Positions 26,596 to 34,022 of a DNA stretch of 64,000 nt are shown piece after piece; positions within the stretch are counted from its first letter, which is position 1; each line of letters begins with the position of its first letter. This DNA is from Nitriliruptor sp040882075 (GTDB taxonomy: Bacteria > Actinomycetota > Nitriliruptoria > Nitriliruptorales > Nitriliruptoraceae), in the NCBI RefSeq assembly GCF_040882075.1, contig NZ_JBBEBZ010000175.1:1-64000 (forward strand), read 5' to 3'. Made by a program: the position numbers and the translations under genes. Below the pieces are notes generated by a model. It was not told the DNA's origin, made no database searches, and saw only the letters and a list, made by a program, of their open reading frames with translations.

Positions 26596-26601
26596 TACCC
26601 T
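26596..26601 (+). promoter_or_regulatory. -10 element of a leaderless promoter
   Basis: TACCCT ends 8 nt before GTG 26610, in the same position as in other genes of this window. Confidence 0.5.
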
Positions 26602-26609
26602 CCCCCGCC

Positions 26610-27080
26610 GTGCGCTCCCGTCCCGTTCGTCTCCCGCTCACCCTGGCCGTCGTCCTGGCCGTGGGCGCGGCAGCGTGCTCCGGCACGGGCGAGCTCCGCG
26701 ACGAACTCGAGGAGCTCCGTGCCGAACAGGCCGCCCACCTCGACGAGGAACGAGCCCTGCGGGGACGGGTCGAGGAGCTCGAGGAGTCGGTCGCCGTCCT
26801 CATCCCGCCGGCCTCCGCGGCGGGCGATGACCCGCTCGCCGACCTCGAGGAGGCGCTCGCGGAGCTCGAGGACCGCGTCACCGAGCTCGACGAGAGCACC
26901 GCGAGCAGCGACGAGGCCGCCGCCGCAGCCCGCGACGCCGCGGATGCCGCCGCCTCCGACCTGCGCGCGACCCTCGACGAGGTGCGCGGCTCCACCGAGC
27001 AGGTACGTGGTGAGCTCGAGGAGCTGCGGACCCTCTACGAGACCCTCCGCGACCGGGTGGACCGGATGCAGTCCGGGTGA
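26610..27080 (+). CDS. Coiled-coil lipoprotein
   Basis: 156 residues. The signal LTLAVVLAVGAAAC provides a lipobox. The mature protein is almost entirely heptad coiled coil (LRDELEELRAEQAAHLDEER, LEELRTLYETLRDRVDRM) with a short Pro/Ala break near residue 70. It resembles a cell-envelope spacer. Partner unknown; the downstream PASTA kinase is 87 nt away on the same strand. Confidence 0.65.
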   Translation: MRSRPVRLPLTLAVVLAVGAAACSGTGELRDELEELRAEQAAHLDEERALRGRVEELEESVAVLIPPASAAGDDPLADLEEALAELEDRVTELDESTASSDEAAAAARDAADAAASDLRATLDEVRGSTEQVRGELEELRTLYETLRDRVDRMQSG

Positions 27081-27167
27081 TCGACCACCGACGGCGGCAC
27101 CGGTACGTCCTGGATGCGGACCGCCGCCTCCACGGTCGATCCGCGGTGCTCCCCTACCCTCGGTGAG

Positions 27168-29315
27168 GTGAAGGAGACGCCGGTGGGCACCCACACCGCG
27201 ACCGGACCATCGACGCCGATGCGCGTCGGTGGTCGCTACGTGTTGCGCGGCGTGCTCGGCCGCGGGGGCATGGCGACCGTCCACCGCGCCCGCGACGAGG
27301 TCCTCGACCGCGACGTGGCCGTCAAGCTGCTCCACGCCCACCTCGCCACCGACCCGGCGTTCCTCGACCGGTTCCGCCGTGAAGCCCGGGCTGCAGCCGC
27401 GCTGTCCCACCCGAACGTCGTCGCGGTCCACGACTGGGGCGAGACCGAGGACGGGCCGTTCCTCGTGCTGCAGCTGATCGAGGGACCCTCGCTGCGCGCG
27501 GTCCTACGTCACCGACGGCGGCTGCACCCCGAGGAGGCCGTCACGGTGCTCGGACCGGCGGCCGCGGGCCTCGGCGCCGCGCACGCCGCCGGTCTCGTGC
27601 ACCGGGACGTGAAGCCGGAGAACCTGCTGCTCGGTCTGGACGGCACCGTCCGCGTCACCGACTTCGGCCTGGCGCGCGCCGCCGCGAGCGCCACCTCCAC
27701 CTTCGGCACCGACGTGCTCGTCGGCAGCCCGCACTACCTGTCCCCCGAGGCGGTCCGGGGCGAACCCCTCGATCCCCGCGCCGACGTGTACGCGCTCGGT
27801 GTGGTGCTGTACGAGGCGCTCACCGGCCGACCTCCGTTCGAGGCCGACACCCCATTCGCCACCGCGGTGCAGCACACCTCGTCGCGTGTGCCGGCACCGT
27901 CGGTGGTCGAACGGGGGGTGCCCGCCGCGCTCGACGAGGTGGTCCGGCGCGCCACGCACCCGGACCGCGACCAGCGCTACGCGGACGCCGCGGCCTTCGG
28001 TGCGGCGCTGACCGCGGCCGCACCGGCCAGCAGCGCTCCCCTGCCCGCGCTCTTCGCCGACGACACCTCGGTGGACCTCGACGCTCGCGGGGGCACCGCC
28101 GTGCTCGGCCCGGAGGCGCACGACACGACCATCTCCGGCGCACCGCTCCTGCCGCCCCCACCCTCGACACCGTCGGTCGCCTGGGACGCGGATGGAGCCC
28201 AGCTGTGGCCGCCACCCCTCCCCCCCGGCGCCCGGGACGCGGACGACGACGGCGCTGCGGACGAGGACGGGTCGGGGGACGGACCGGTGGCGTGGCTCGG
28301 CGACCTGACCGACGGCGAGGACGACGAACTCGACGGGGACGACGAAGGTGACGACGAAGGTGACGACGAAGGTGACGACGCAGCCCTCAGCGGGGACCGT
28401 CCACGCCGCCGCTGGCTGGTCGCGCTCCTGGTGATCGTGGGCGCGCTGGCCGCATCAGCGCTCGGTGGGTACCTGCTCTGGGACCGGGTGCTCGCGCCGA
28501 TCGTCGCCGTGCCCGCCGTGGTGGGCGCTCCGCTCGACAGCGCGGTCGATGCGCTCGAGGCGGACGGGTTCACCGTCGCCGTCGAGGACGATCGGCCCTT
28601 CGACCTCGAGGTCCCCGCCGGGCACGTGCTCTCCCAGGATCCGCCCACCGCGGCCGAGATCCGCCAGGGACGGACCGTCACGCTCGTGGTGTCCGCCGGT
28701 CCGCGCCAGGTCACGGTGCCGGACCTCGCCGAGGCGTCCCCGGACGAGGCCGAGGAGCGGTTGGTCGACCTCGGGTTGCGTGTGGGTGAGGTCCGCGAAG
28801 CTCACGACGAGCAGGTCGCGTCGGGTGCCATCGTCACGACCGATCCCCCCGTCGGCGAAGTGCTGGACGAGGCCTCGACCGTCGATCTGGTGGTCAGCGC
28901 TGGCCCGGCGCCGCGCGAGGTCCCCGATCTGTCCGGCAGCACCCTCGCCGAGGCACAGGAGGCGCTGCGCGGGCTGCGGCTCGAAGACGAGGTGGCGGGC
29001 CGCGAGTACTCCTCCGCTCCGGAGGGCACGGTCATCGGTCAGAGCCCGTCGGCGGGCGACGAGGTGGCGCGCGGCAGCACGGTGCAGGTGACGCTGTCCG
29101 ACGGACCGGCGCCGATCGAGGTCCCGAACGTGCGCGGCCAGCTGCGGGCCGAGGCGGTCGCCACGCTCGAGGGGCTCGGCTTCGTGGTCGAGGTCGAGAC
29201 CCGTGGTGGCGTCGGCGCGTTCTTCAACCCGGGACGGGTGTTCGAGCAGGATCCGGGCCCGGGCGCCGAGCGGTTCCCGGGCGACAGCGTGTTGCTGTAC
29301 GCCTACGAGGACTGA
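27168..29315 (+). CDS. Serine/threonine protein kinase with PASTA repeats
   Basis: PknB-type membrane kinase sensing peptidoglycan fragments or lipid II. Landmarks are GRGGMATVHRA (P-loop), VAVKLL (Lys), VHRDVKPENLLL (catalytic loop), DFGLARA, and SPEAVRG (activation segment). A 100-residue acidic linker leads to one helix (WLVALLVIVGALAASALGGYLL, about residue 415), then four PASTA domains. Two starts compete. GTG 27168 lies 7 nt after TACCCT (27155-27160) and would be leaderless. GTG 27183 has AAGGAG at 27171-27176. The linker contains a DDEG repeat encoded by a 12-nt tandem repeat at about 28336-28380. Confidence 0.93.
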   Translation: MKETPVGTHTATGPSTPMRVGGRYVLRGVLGRGGMATVHRARDEVLDRDVAVKLLHAHLATDPAFLDRFRREARAAAALSHPNVVAVHDWGETEDGPFLVLQLIEGPSLRAVLRHRRRLHPEEAVTVLGPAAAGLGAAHAAGLVHRDVKPENLLLGLDGTVRVTDFGLARAAASATSTFGTDVLVGSPHYLSPEAVRGEPLDPRADVYALGVVLYEALTGRPPFEADTPFATAVQHTSSRVPAPSVVERGVPAALDEVVRRATHPDRDQRYADAAAFGAALTAAAPASSAPLPALFADDTSVDLDARGGTAVLGPEAHDTTISGAPLLPPPPSTPSVAWDADGAQLWPPPLPPGARDADDDGAADEDGSGDGPVAWLGDLTDGEDDELDGDDEGDDEGDDEGDDAALSGDRPRRRWLVALLVIVGALAASALGGYLLWDRVLAPIVAVPAVVGAPLDSAVDALEADGFTVAVEDDRPFDLEVPAGHVLSQDPPTAAEIRQGRTVTLVVSAGPRQVTVPDLAEASPDEAEERLVDLGLRVGEVREAHDEQVASGAIVTTDPPVGEVLDEASTVDLVVSAGPAPREVPDLSGSTLAEAQEALRGLRLEDEVAGREYSSAPEGTVIGQSPSAGDEVARGSTVQVTLSDGPAPIEVPNVRGQLRAEAVATLEGLGFVVEVETRGGVGAFFNPGRVFEQDPGPGAERFPGDSVLLYAYED

Positions 29316-29316
29316 T

Positions 29317-30153
29317 CTACGGCACGGGGGTGGTCGGCCCGGTCGCTGGCTCGGCCGACGCGCGACGCGCCGCGACGTCGGCGTCCCCCGCCGTCGCTCC
29401 CCACCCGACCAGCCCGATCTGCGACACCGCGAGCTGGGGGTTCGGCCCGGCGACACGTTCGAGCACGTCGATGCGGACCACCGTGGTCAGGACCGGCTCG
29501 GGGAGGGTCACCGCCTGCGCGCGGAGCCCCACGTCGAGCAGCTCGGCGAACACCTCCACCCCGCCGTCGAAGGTCAACCGGACGCGACGGAGCGGTGACG
29601 AGCCGTCGTAGGCCTCGCGGTCGAGGTGATCGCCGTTGTGCAGCTCGATGCGCTCGACCCACGCGGGGTCCGCGAGCACGAGGTCGATGGTGTCGAGGAG
29701 GTCGCTCCCGGGACGGACCTCACCGGACGACCGCCAGGCGGTGGTGAGGTCGCCGTCGGCGATGGCCGCAGCAGCCTCGGCATCGGCATCCGGCGCGGTC
29801 GTGCGGGTCGCGATGTCCGACAGGGTCAGCAGCTCCGCCTCGGCGCGGTAAGACGTTGCGTCGAACTCGACGCTCGGCACGTCCGGTCCGGGAGCGAGGG
29901 GCCCGAGCCCCGCCAGCGTCAGGCTGAGCACGAGCAACCCGATCCCGACGAGCCCCGCGAGCAGCGGGATCAGCCACCGTCCGTGCTCGCGCTGCGGCGA
30001 CGAGTCGATCACGGGCGGATCCGGCGCTTCGGGCCGGTCCGCGTGGGGCGGCAGGACGCCGTCGTCGAGACCGACCCCGCAGCTGGCGCACAGCTCGCGG
30101 GTGGGACGGTTGGGGGCCGCGCAGGCGGGACAGATCCTCGGCTGCTCGGTCAA
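29317..30153 (-). CDS. Zinc-ribbon membrane protein with discoidin-like ectodomain
   Basis: TTG start with GGAG 8 nt upstream; 278 residues. A cytosolic zinc ribbon (CPACAAPNRPTRELCASC) is followed by one helix (LIPLLAGLVGIGLLVLSLTLAG). The outer part resembles the NADase-type/F5-F8 glycan-binding beta-sandwich: DGDLTTAWRSSG, IDLVLADPAWVERIELHNGD, LPEPVLTTVVRIDVLE. It is convergent with the PASTA kinase gene and could be part of the same envelope-sensing system, which is inference. Confidence 0.7.
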   Translation of the reverse strand: MTEQPRICPACAAPNRPTRELCASCGVGLDDGVLPPHADRPEAPDPPVIDSSPQREHGRWLIPLLAGLVGIGLLVLSLTLAGLGPLAPGPDVPSVEFDATSYRAEAELLTLSDIATRTTAPDADAEAAAAIADGDLTTAWRSSGEVRPGSDLLDTIDLVLADPAWVERIELHNGDHLDREAYDGSSPLRRVRLTFDGGVEVFAELLDVGLRAQAVTLPEPVLTTVVRIDVLERVAGPNPQLAVSQIGLVGWGATAGDADVAARRASAEPATGPTTPVP

Positions 30154-30258
30154 CGCGGGGCTCCGGACGTCGCTGGGTGACCAGACGCCACCTCGGGCGC
30201 GGCGGGGCCCGAGGGTAGTGCGCGCGCCCCTCCCGGCGTCAGCAGCGCAGCACGTGTC

Positions 30259-30286
30259 CCGGTCCCTGCGCCCCGGTCCCTGCGCC
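30259..30286 (+). repeat. Tandem 14-bp direct repeat upstream of aroF leader
   Basis: CCGGTCCCTGCGCC occurs twice head to tail, 35 bp before the -10 element of the leader. It is positioned as a possible regulator site. Confidence 0.5.
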
Positions 30287-30320
30287 CCGGTGGCGCGCGG
30301 CGACCGCGCGAGGCCGGTGG

Positions 30321-30326
30321 TAGGCT
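30321..30326 (+). promoter_or_regulatory. -10 element of the aroF leader promoter
   Basis: TAGGCT ends 7 nt before the leader-peptide ATG at 30334, so the leader peptide is probably translated from a leaderless end. No clear -35 is visible. Confidence 0.6.
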
Positions 30327-30333
30327 CGTCGGC

Positions 30334-30411
30334 ATGACGCGCGCGCCCTTCACCTGGAGTTCCGCGGGGTACCGGTTCTTCGGTCACCCCGGGGTCGCGC
30401 CCGTCTCGTAA
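30334..30411 (+). CDS. Aromatic-amino-acid leader peptide of aroF
   Basis: A 25-codon frame, MTRAPFTWSSAGYRFFGHPG plus VAPVS, then TAA. It contains Phe at codons 6, 15 and 16, Trp at 8 and Tyr at 13: five aromatic residues and every aromatic end product of the pathway. It lies 133 nt before DAHP synthase and is followed by competing hairpins. Ribosome stalling at these codons would report shortage of Phe, Tyr or Trp. Confidence 0.85.
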   Translation: MTRAPFTWSSAGYRFFGHPGVAPVS

Positions 30412-30461
30412 CCGCCCACACACCGAGACGTTCGAGCCCCGGGGGACGCTTCCCGGGGCTC
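30387..30461 (+). promoter_or_regulatory. Transcription attenuator of aroF
   Basis: A terminator hairpin pairs 30434-30443 (GAGCCCCGGG) with 30452-30461 (CCCGGGGCTC). A 7-bp hairpin around the leader stop pairs CGTCTCG (30402-30408) with CGAGACG (30424-30430). CCCCGGGG inside the leader (30387-30394) is complementary to the same sequence in the terminator's left arm (30437-30444) and could form an antiterminator when the ribosome stalls upstream. No U-tract follows the terminator, as is common in high-GC actinobacteria. Confidence 0.75.
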
Positions 30462-30544
30462 TCGCCGTGGGAGGCACCCACACCCACCCCGCGCCGCCGC
30501 GGCGCGCGACCGGGGAGCGAGCCGTGACGAGAGAGGACACCACG

Positions 30545-31612
30545 ATGGTCGTGGTCATGCGCTCCGGCGCCACCGACGGTGACGTCGACAAGATCGTCAA
30601 CGCCATCTCCGACATCGGCGGCGAGGCCTTCGTGTCCCGCGGTCGGAACCAGACCATCATCGGCCTGGTCGGCGACCTCGCGCAGTTCGCCGAGCTCCCT
30701 CTCCACGCCTTCCCCGGCGTCGAGGACGTCATCCGGGTCAGCAAGCCCTACAAGCTGGTGTCGACCGAGACCCACCCGAGACCGTCGACGGTCTGGGTCG
30801 GCGACGTCCCCATCGGGCGGGACACGGTGACCCTCATCGCCGGTCCCTGCGCGGTGGAGACCGAGGAACAGACCGACGCCGGGTGCCGCATGGCCAAGGA
30901 GGCCGGTGCATCGATCCTGCGCGGCGGCGCGTACAAGCCACGCACGTCGCCGTACGCGTTCCAGGGTCTCGGCGAGCCCGGGCTCGACATCCTCCACGCG
31001 GTGTCGCGCGACCTGTCGATGCCGTTCGTGACCGAGGTCGTCACCCCCGCGGACGTGGACACCGTCGCCGCCAAGGCCGACATGCTCCAGGTCGGTGCCC
31101 GCAACATGCAGAACTTCCAGCTCCTCAAGGAGGTGGGGATGGCCGGCAAGCCGGTGCTGCTCAAGCGCGGCCTGACCGCCACCATCGACGAGTGGATCAT
31201 GGCGGCCGAGTACATCGCCCACACCGGCAACCTCCAGATCGTCCTCTGCGAGCGCGGCATCCGCACCTACGAGCCGATGACCCGCAACACCCTCGACGTG
31301 TCGGCCGTCCCCGTCGCGCAGTCGCTGACCCACCTGCCGGTGATCATCGACCCATCCCACTCCGGTGGGAAGCGCGAGCTGGTCATGCCGCTGATCAAGG
31401 CCGGCATCGCGGTCGGCGCCGACGGCATCATCGTCGACGTCCACCCCCGCCCCGAGGCGGCCCTCTGCGACGGACCGCAGGCGCTGATCAAGGACGACAT
31501 GCTGGCGCTGCGCGAGTCGGTCGCGACCTACGCCGCCGCCGGTGGCCGTGAGGTCGCCGCCGCCGACCACGCCCGTCGTGCCGGGGCCTGGGGCCGGTCC
31601 GCCACCGCCTGA
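30545..31612 (+). CDS. aroF: 3-deoxy-7-phosphoheptulonate (DAHP) synthase, type Ib
   Basis: First enzyme of the shikimate pathway, joining phosphoenolpyruvate and erythrose 4-phosphate. ATG 30545 follows GAGAGGA. The 355 residues start with a ferredoxin-like regulatory domain (MVVVMRSGATDGDVDKIVNA). The KdsA-like barrel follows: VTLIAGPCAVETEEQ, RGGAYKPRTSPYAFQGLG, VGARNMQNFQLLKEVG, PVLLKRGL, ERGIRTYE, IIDPSHSGGKRELV, VDVHPRPEAALCDGPQAL. The N-terminal domain is the site of allosteric inhibition in this class. Attenuation upstream adds transcriptional control. GTG 30524 is an alternative start. Confidence 0.96.
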   Translation: MVVVMRSGATDGDVDKIVNAISDIGGEAFVSRGRNQTIIGLVGDLAQFAELPLHAFPGVEDVIRVSKPYKLVSTETHPRPSTVWVGDVPIGRDTVTLIAGPCAVETEEQTDAGCRMAKEAGASILRGGAYKPRTSPYAFQGLGEPGLDILHAVSRDLSMPFVTEVVTPADVDTVAAKADMLQVGARNMQNFQLLKEVGMAGKPVLLKRGLTATIDEWIMAAEYIAHTGNLQIVLCERGIRTYEPMTRNTLDVSAVPVAQSLTHLPVIIDPSHSGGKRELVMPLIKAGIAVGADGIIVDVHPRPEAALCDGPQALIKDDMLALRESVATYAAAGGREVAAADHARRAGAWGRSATA

Positions 31613-31649
31613 CGATCGACCTGACGTCGACCGCGCGATCGTCCACCTC

Positions 31650-32579
31650 TCAGGCGACGGTCGCGTGGTCGTCGTGCTGCGGGGCCAGCGCCGCCGCGAT
31701 GGCATCGTCGAGCGAGGTGTGCGCGAGGTCCGGGTACAGGTCGCGCGCGTGGGCGTCGCGGACGACGGCGTCCTCCTCGGCGGACCGCAGCAGCGGCAGG
31801 ACCAGCGTGGGGTCGAGCCGGCTGAGGATCGCTGCGCCGGTCGCCGCGAGCTCCGGCGGCAGGTACGGCACGTGCGGCAGCGTGACCGCGGGCCGGGAGC
31901 CCATCGCGGCACGGACCCGTGCCACGAGCTCGCCGTAGCTGAGGACGTCGGGGCCACCGACGTCCAGCACCTGCCACGCCGCACGAGGGTCGTCGACGAC
32001 GGCCACGAGCAGATCGAGCAGGTCGGCCTCCGCGAGCGGCTGCGTCGACGAGCGGGTGAGCGGCGCGCTGATGGTCACCGGCGTCGACGCGGCGGTCCGC
32101 AGGAGCGCGAACGACGAGCTGCCGGCACCGATCACGATGCCGGCCCGCAGCTCGGTGACCGGGACGGGACCGTCGCGGAGCGTCTGGCCGGCCTGCTGCC
32201 GGGCGTAGAGGTGCGCCGAGGTCCGGGCGAGGTCCGCCTCGTCGACGAGGCCACCGAGGTAGACGATCCGCCGGACACCGCCCGCGACCGCTCCCTCGCG
32301 GAACGACGCCGCAGCTCGGACCTCGCGACCGAGGAGCCCGGACACGCGGTGCTCCATCGCGTGGACGAGGTAGTACGCGGCGTCGGCGCCATCGGCGGCC
32401 CGCAGGACCGCGCCCTCGTCCTCGACGGCCCCGGTGATCACCTGGACCTGGGCACGCCACGGCGCGGTCAACCGGCGCGGATCGCGGACCAGGCAGCGGA
32501 CGGTGTGACCCTCGGCGAGCAGCCGGGGTACGAGCCGTCCCCCGACGTAGCCGGTGGCGCCGGTGACGAGCAGGTCCAC
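31650..32579 (-). CDS. NAD(P)-binding sugar-epimerase/NmrA-like protein
   Basis: GTG 32579 with GGAG 7 nt upstream gives 309 residues. The N-terminal Rossmann motif LLVTGATGYVGGRLVPRLLAEG is followed by VRCLVRDP, DAAYYLVHAM, RIVYLGGLVDE and LRAGIVIGAGSSSF. These are typical of atypical short-chain dehydrogenases (complex I NDUFA9-like/DUF2867-linked group). The active-site Tyr-Lys is replaced, so it may bind rather than convert its ligand. Substrate unknown. It is convergent with aroF. Confidence 0.75.
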   Translation of the reverse strand: MDLLVTGATGYVGGRLVPRLLAEGHTVRCLVRDPRRLTAPWRAQVQVITGAVEDEGAVLRAADGADAAYYLVHAMEHRVSGLLGREVRAAASFREGAVAGGVRRIVYLGGLVDEADLARTSAHLYARQQAGQTLRDGPVPVTELRAGIVIGAGSSSFALLRTAASTPVTISAPLTRSSTQPLAEADLLDLLVAVVDDPRAAWQVLDVGGPDVLSYGELVARVRAAMGSRPAVTLPHVPYLPPELAATGAAILSRLDPTLVLPLLRSAEEDAVVRDAHARDLYPDLAHTSLDDAIAAALAPQHDDHATVA

Positions 32580-32666
32580 GAGGTGCTCCGAGGCGAAGGT
32601 TCGAGTGCGGGCCTCCACGGTGCCACGTCCGGGGCGGGTTCGACGCCGTCCGCCCCCGGCGTCGGT

Positions 32667-33044
32667 TCAGAACATCCGCGTCAGCGCCCACACGGCGGTG
32701 CCGACCAGAGCGGTGGCGACCAGCACGGCGAGCGGGACCCCGATCCGTGCGAGCGCGGTGGCGCGGCCGACCGCCTGCGGCTGGTCGATCAGGTCGGCAT
32801 CCGGGTCGACGGACGCCGGATCGCGCTCCGCCTGGCGGTGGCGCAGGCACCGCGAGCCACCCTCGATGAAGACCGGTTGGGCGCAGCGGTACAGCCGGCC
32901 ACCGACACCGCGGACCGCGACCCACGCCTGGCACCCCTCGCGCGGGTCGACCTCGCGGGCGCGGCGAGCCTCGCGGATCGCCCCGACCGAGATGGTCCAC
33001 AGGATCGGCAGGGCGAAGGCGAGCCCGACGAGCAGCAACAGCAC
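32667..33044 (-). CDS. Hypothetical membrane protein with two helices
   Basis: 125 residues with an N-terminal helix (LLLLVGLAFALPILWTISVG) and a C-terminal helix (IGVPLAVLVATALVGTAVWAL). Between them is a Cys-containing segment (EGCQAWVAVRGV, RCAQPVFIEGGSRCLRH). No family was recognised. It may share a transcript with the downstream epimerase-like gene (87 nt gap). Confidence 0.5.
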   Translation of the reverse strand: MLLLLVGLAFALPILWTISVGAIREARRAREVDPREGCQAWVAVRGVGGRLYRCAQPVFIEGGSRCLRHRQAERDPASVDPDADLIDQPQAVGRATALARIGVPLAVLVATALVGTAVWALTRMF

Positions 33045-33254
33045 CCGGATCCCCCATCGAGGTGACCCCTGACACTACTCCTGGGTACCGGGCGTGGGCA
33101 GGATGGCCCCCTCGTCGCCGGGAGACCCGTGTCCGGAACTTCGCGACCCGAACCGCGTCGCCGACCTGGCGTGTGCAGGTCACCGGGCCGCAACTGCTCG
33201 GTGACGTCACCGTCGGGGACCCGGTCGATCCACCTGCCGACGGTCCGTGCTGAC
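33045..33254. other. Intergenic sequence without a recognisable gene
   Basis: No credible coding frame, RNA or repeat was found here. It leads into the repeat block that starts at about 33255. Confidence 0.4.
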
Positions 33255-33460
33255 GCAGAGCACCCCGCGTTGCACCCGAGCGGGGTTGCGGGGTCCCCAC
33301 GTAGCGCTCCCGCCACACGAGCACCCCGCGTGAGCCTGAGCCGGGTCGCGGGGTCCCCACGTAGCGCTCCCGCCACACGAGCACCCCGCTGAGCCGGGAC
33401 GCACCCATCCCGCTGGGCGCTTCCGCGGAAGCGGTAGGTCGTCCGCGGACCGGGGCGGAA
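33255..33460. repeat. Intergenic stem-loop repeat block A
   Basis: Two full 60-bp units begin at 33288 and 33348 (GCGGGGTCCCCACGTAGCGC and so on to GAGCACCCCGC), with a partial unit before them at 33255. Each unit is bounded by CGGGGT and ACCCCG, which can pair. The block ends with the palindrome CGCTTCCGCGGAAGCG (33418-33433) and GGTAGGTCGTCCGCGG. About 70 bases are identical to block B at 35428-35500. It is not a CRISPR array: there are too few units and no distinct spacers. Confidence 0.75.
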
Positions 33461-33633
33461 CCGCGGCAGCGGCCTGGCGGATCCGGGCGTTCGCTACCAG
33501 CAGGACGCTGGATGGAAACGTCGCCACGCAGACTTCGAGCGGAGCGTGCACGCACCGGGTTCCATTCATGCCCGATGCGGCAGGCCCGGCACCGAACCCT
33601 CGGCCTGAGCATCTCGATGCTCCTGGGAGGGCC

Positions 33634-33843
33634 GTGTTGACGCAGCGGACAGCGCGACGGACAGGAGTAACGCTGCTCGTCGGGATGCTGCTCGGAGTGG
33701 CCGCGATCGCTGTGGTGAGTCTCGGCGTGCTCGTGGCTCTGGGAGTCGATCTCAGGGACGATGCTGACCACGCGCCTCTCGAGGGCTCCAGAGGTGTGCC
33801 ACCGGACGAACTGGGCGAAGAGCAGACGCCTGGGGCCGAGTAG
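33634..33843 (+). CDS. Short single-helix membrane protein
   Basis: 69 residues from GTG 33634 (or TTG 33637, better placed after GGGAGG 33625-33630). One helix (VTLLVGMLLGVAAIAVVSLGVLVAL) is followed by an acidic tail. No family was recognised. It lies between repeat block A and the IS110 remnant, so it may be accessory. Confidence 0.45.
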   Translation: MLTQRTARRTGVTLLVGMLLGVAAIAVVSLGVLVALGVDLRDDADHAPLEGSRGVPPDELGEEQTPGAE

Positions 33844-34022
33844 ACCGACGCCTCTCCGTGTCAAGGGCGGGTTCCGGACCTGGATGGATGACGTTTCACG
33901 GGCAGGTGGAGGTGGCCCGAGGTCGGTCCGGATCTCGGGTTCCGTGACCGCTGTGGGGATGTAGCGTGGTGGTGGTCCGGGGTGTGACGAGAACCAAGAA
34001 CCGGTGCTGGGATGTGAGCCGG

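Noticed and set aside
30334..30411. Leader frame as a chance short ORF
   Set aside because: Kept as a feature instead, because five aromatic codons, the position before aroF, the -10 spacing and the competing hairpins coincide.
33288..33410. Possible CRISPR array
   Set aside because: Only two to three 60-bp units with no unique spacers, and copies of the same unit elsewhere in intergenic DNA. It is a tandem stem-loop repeat.
33207..33569. Possible repeat protein with WRERYVGTP units
   Set aside because: The peptide repeat is just the translation of the intergenic stem-loop units; frames differ between blocks and there is no start signal.
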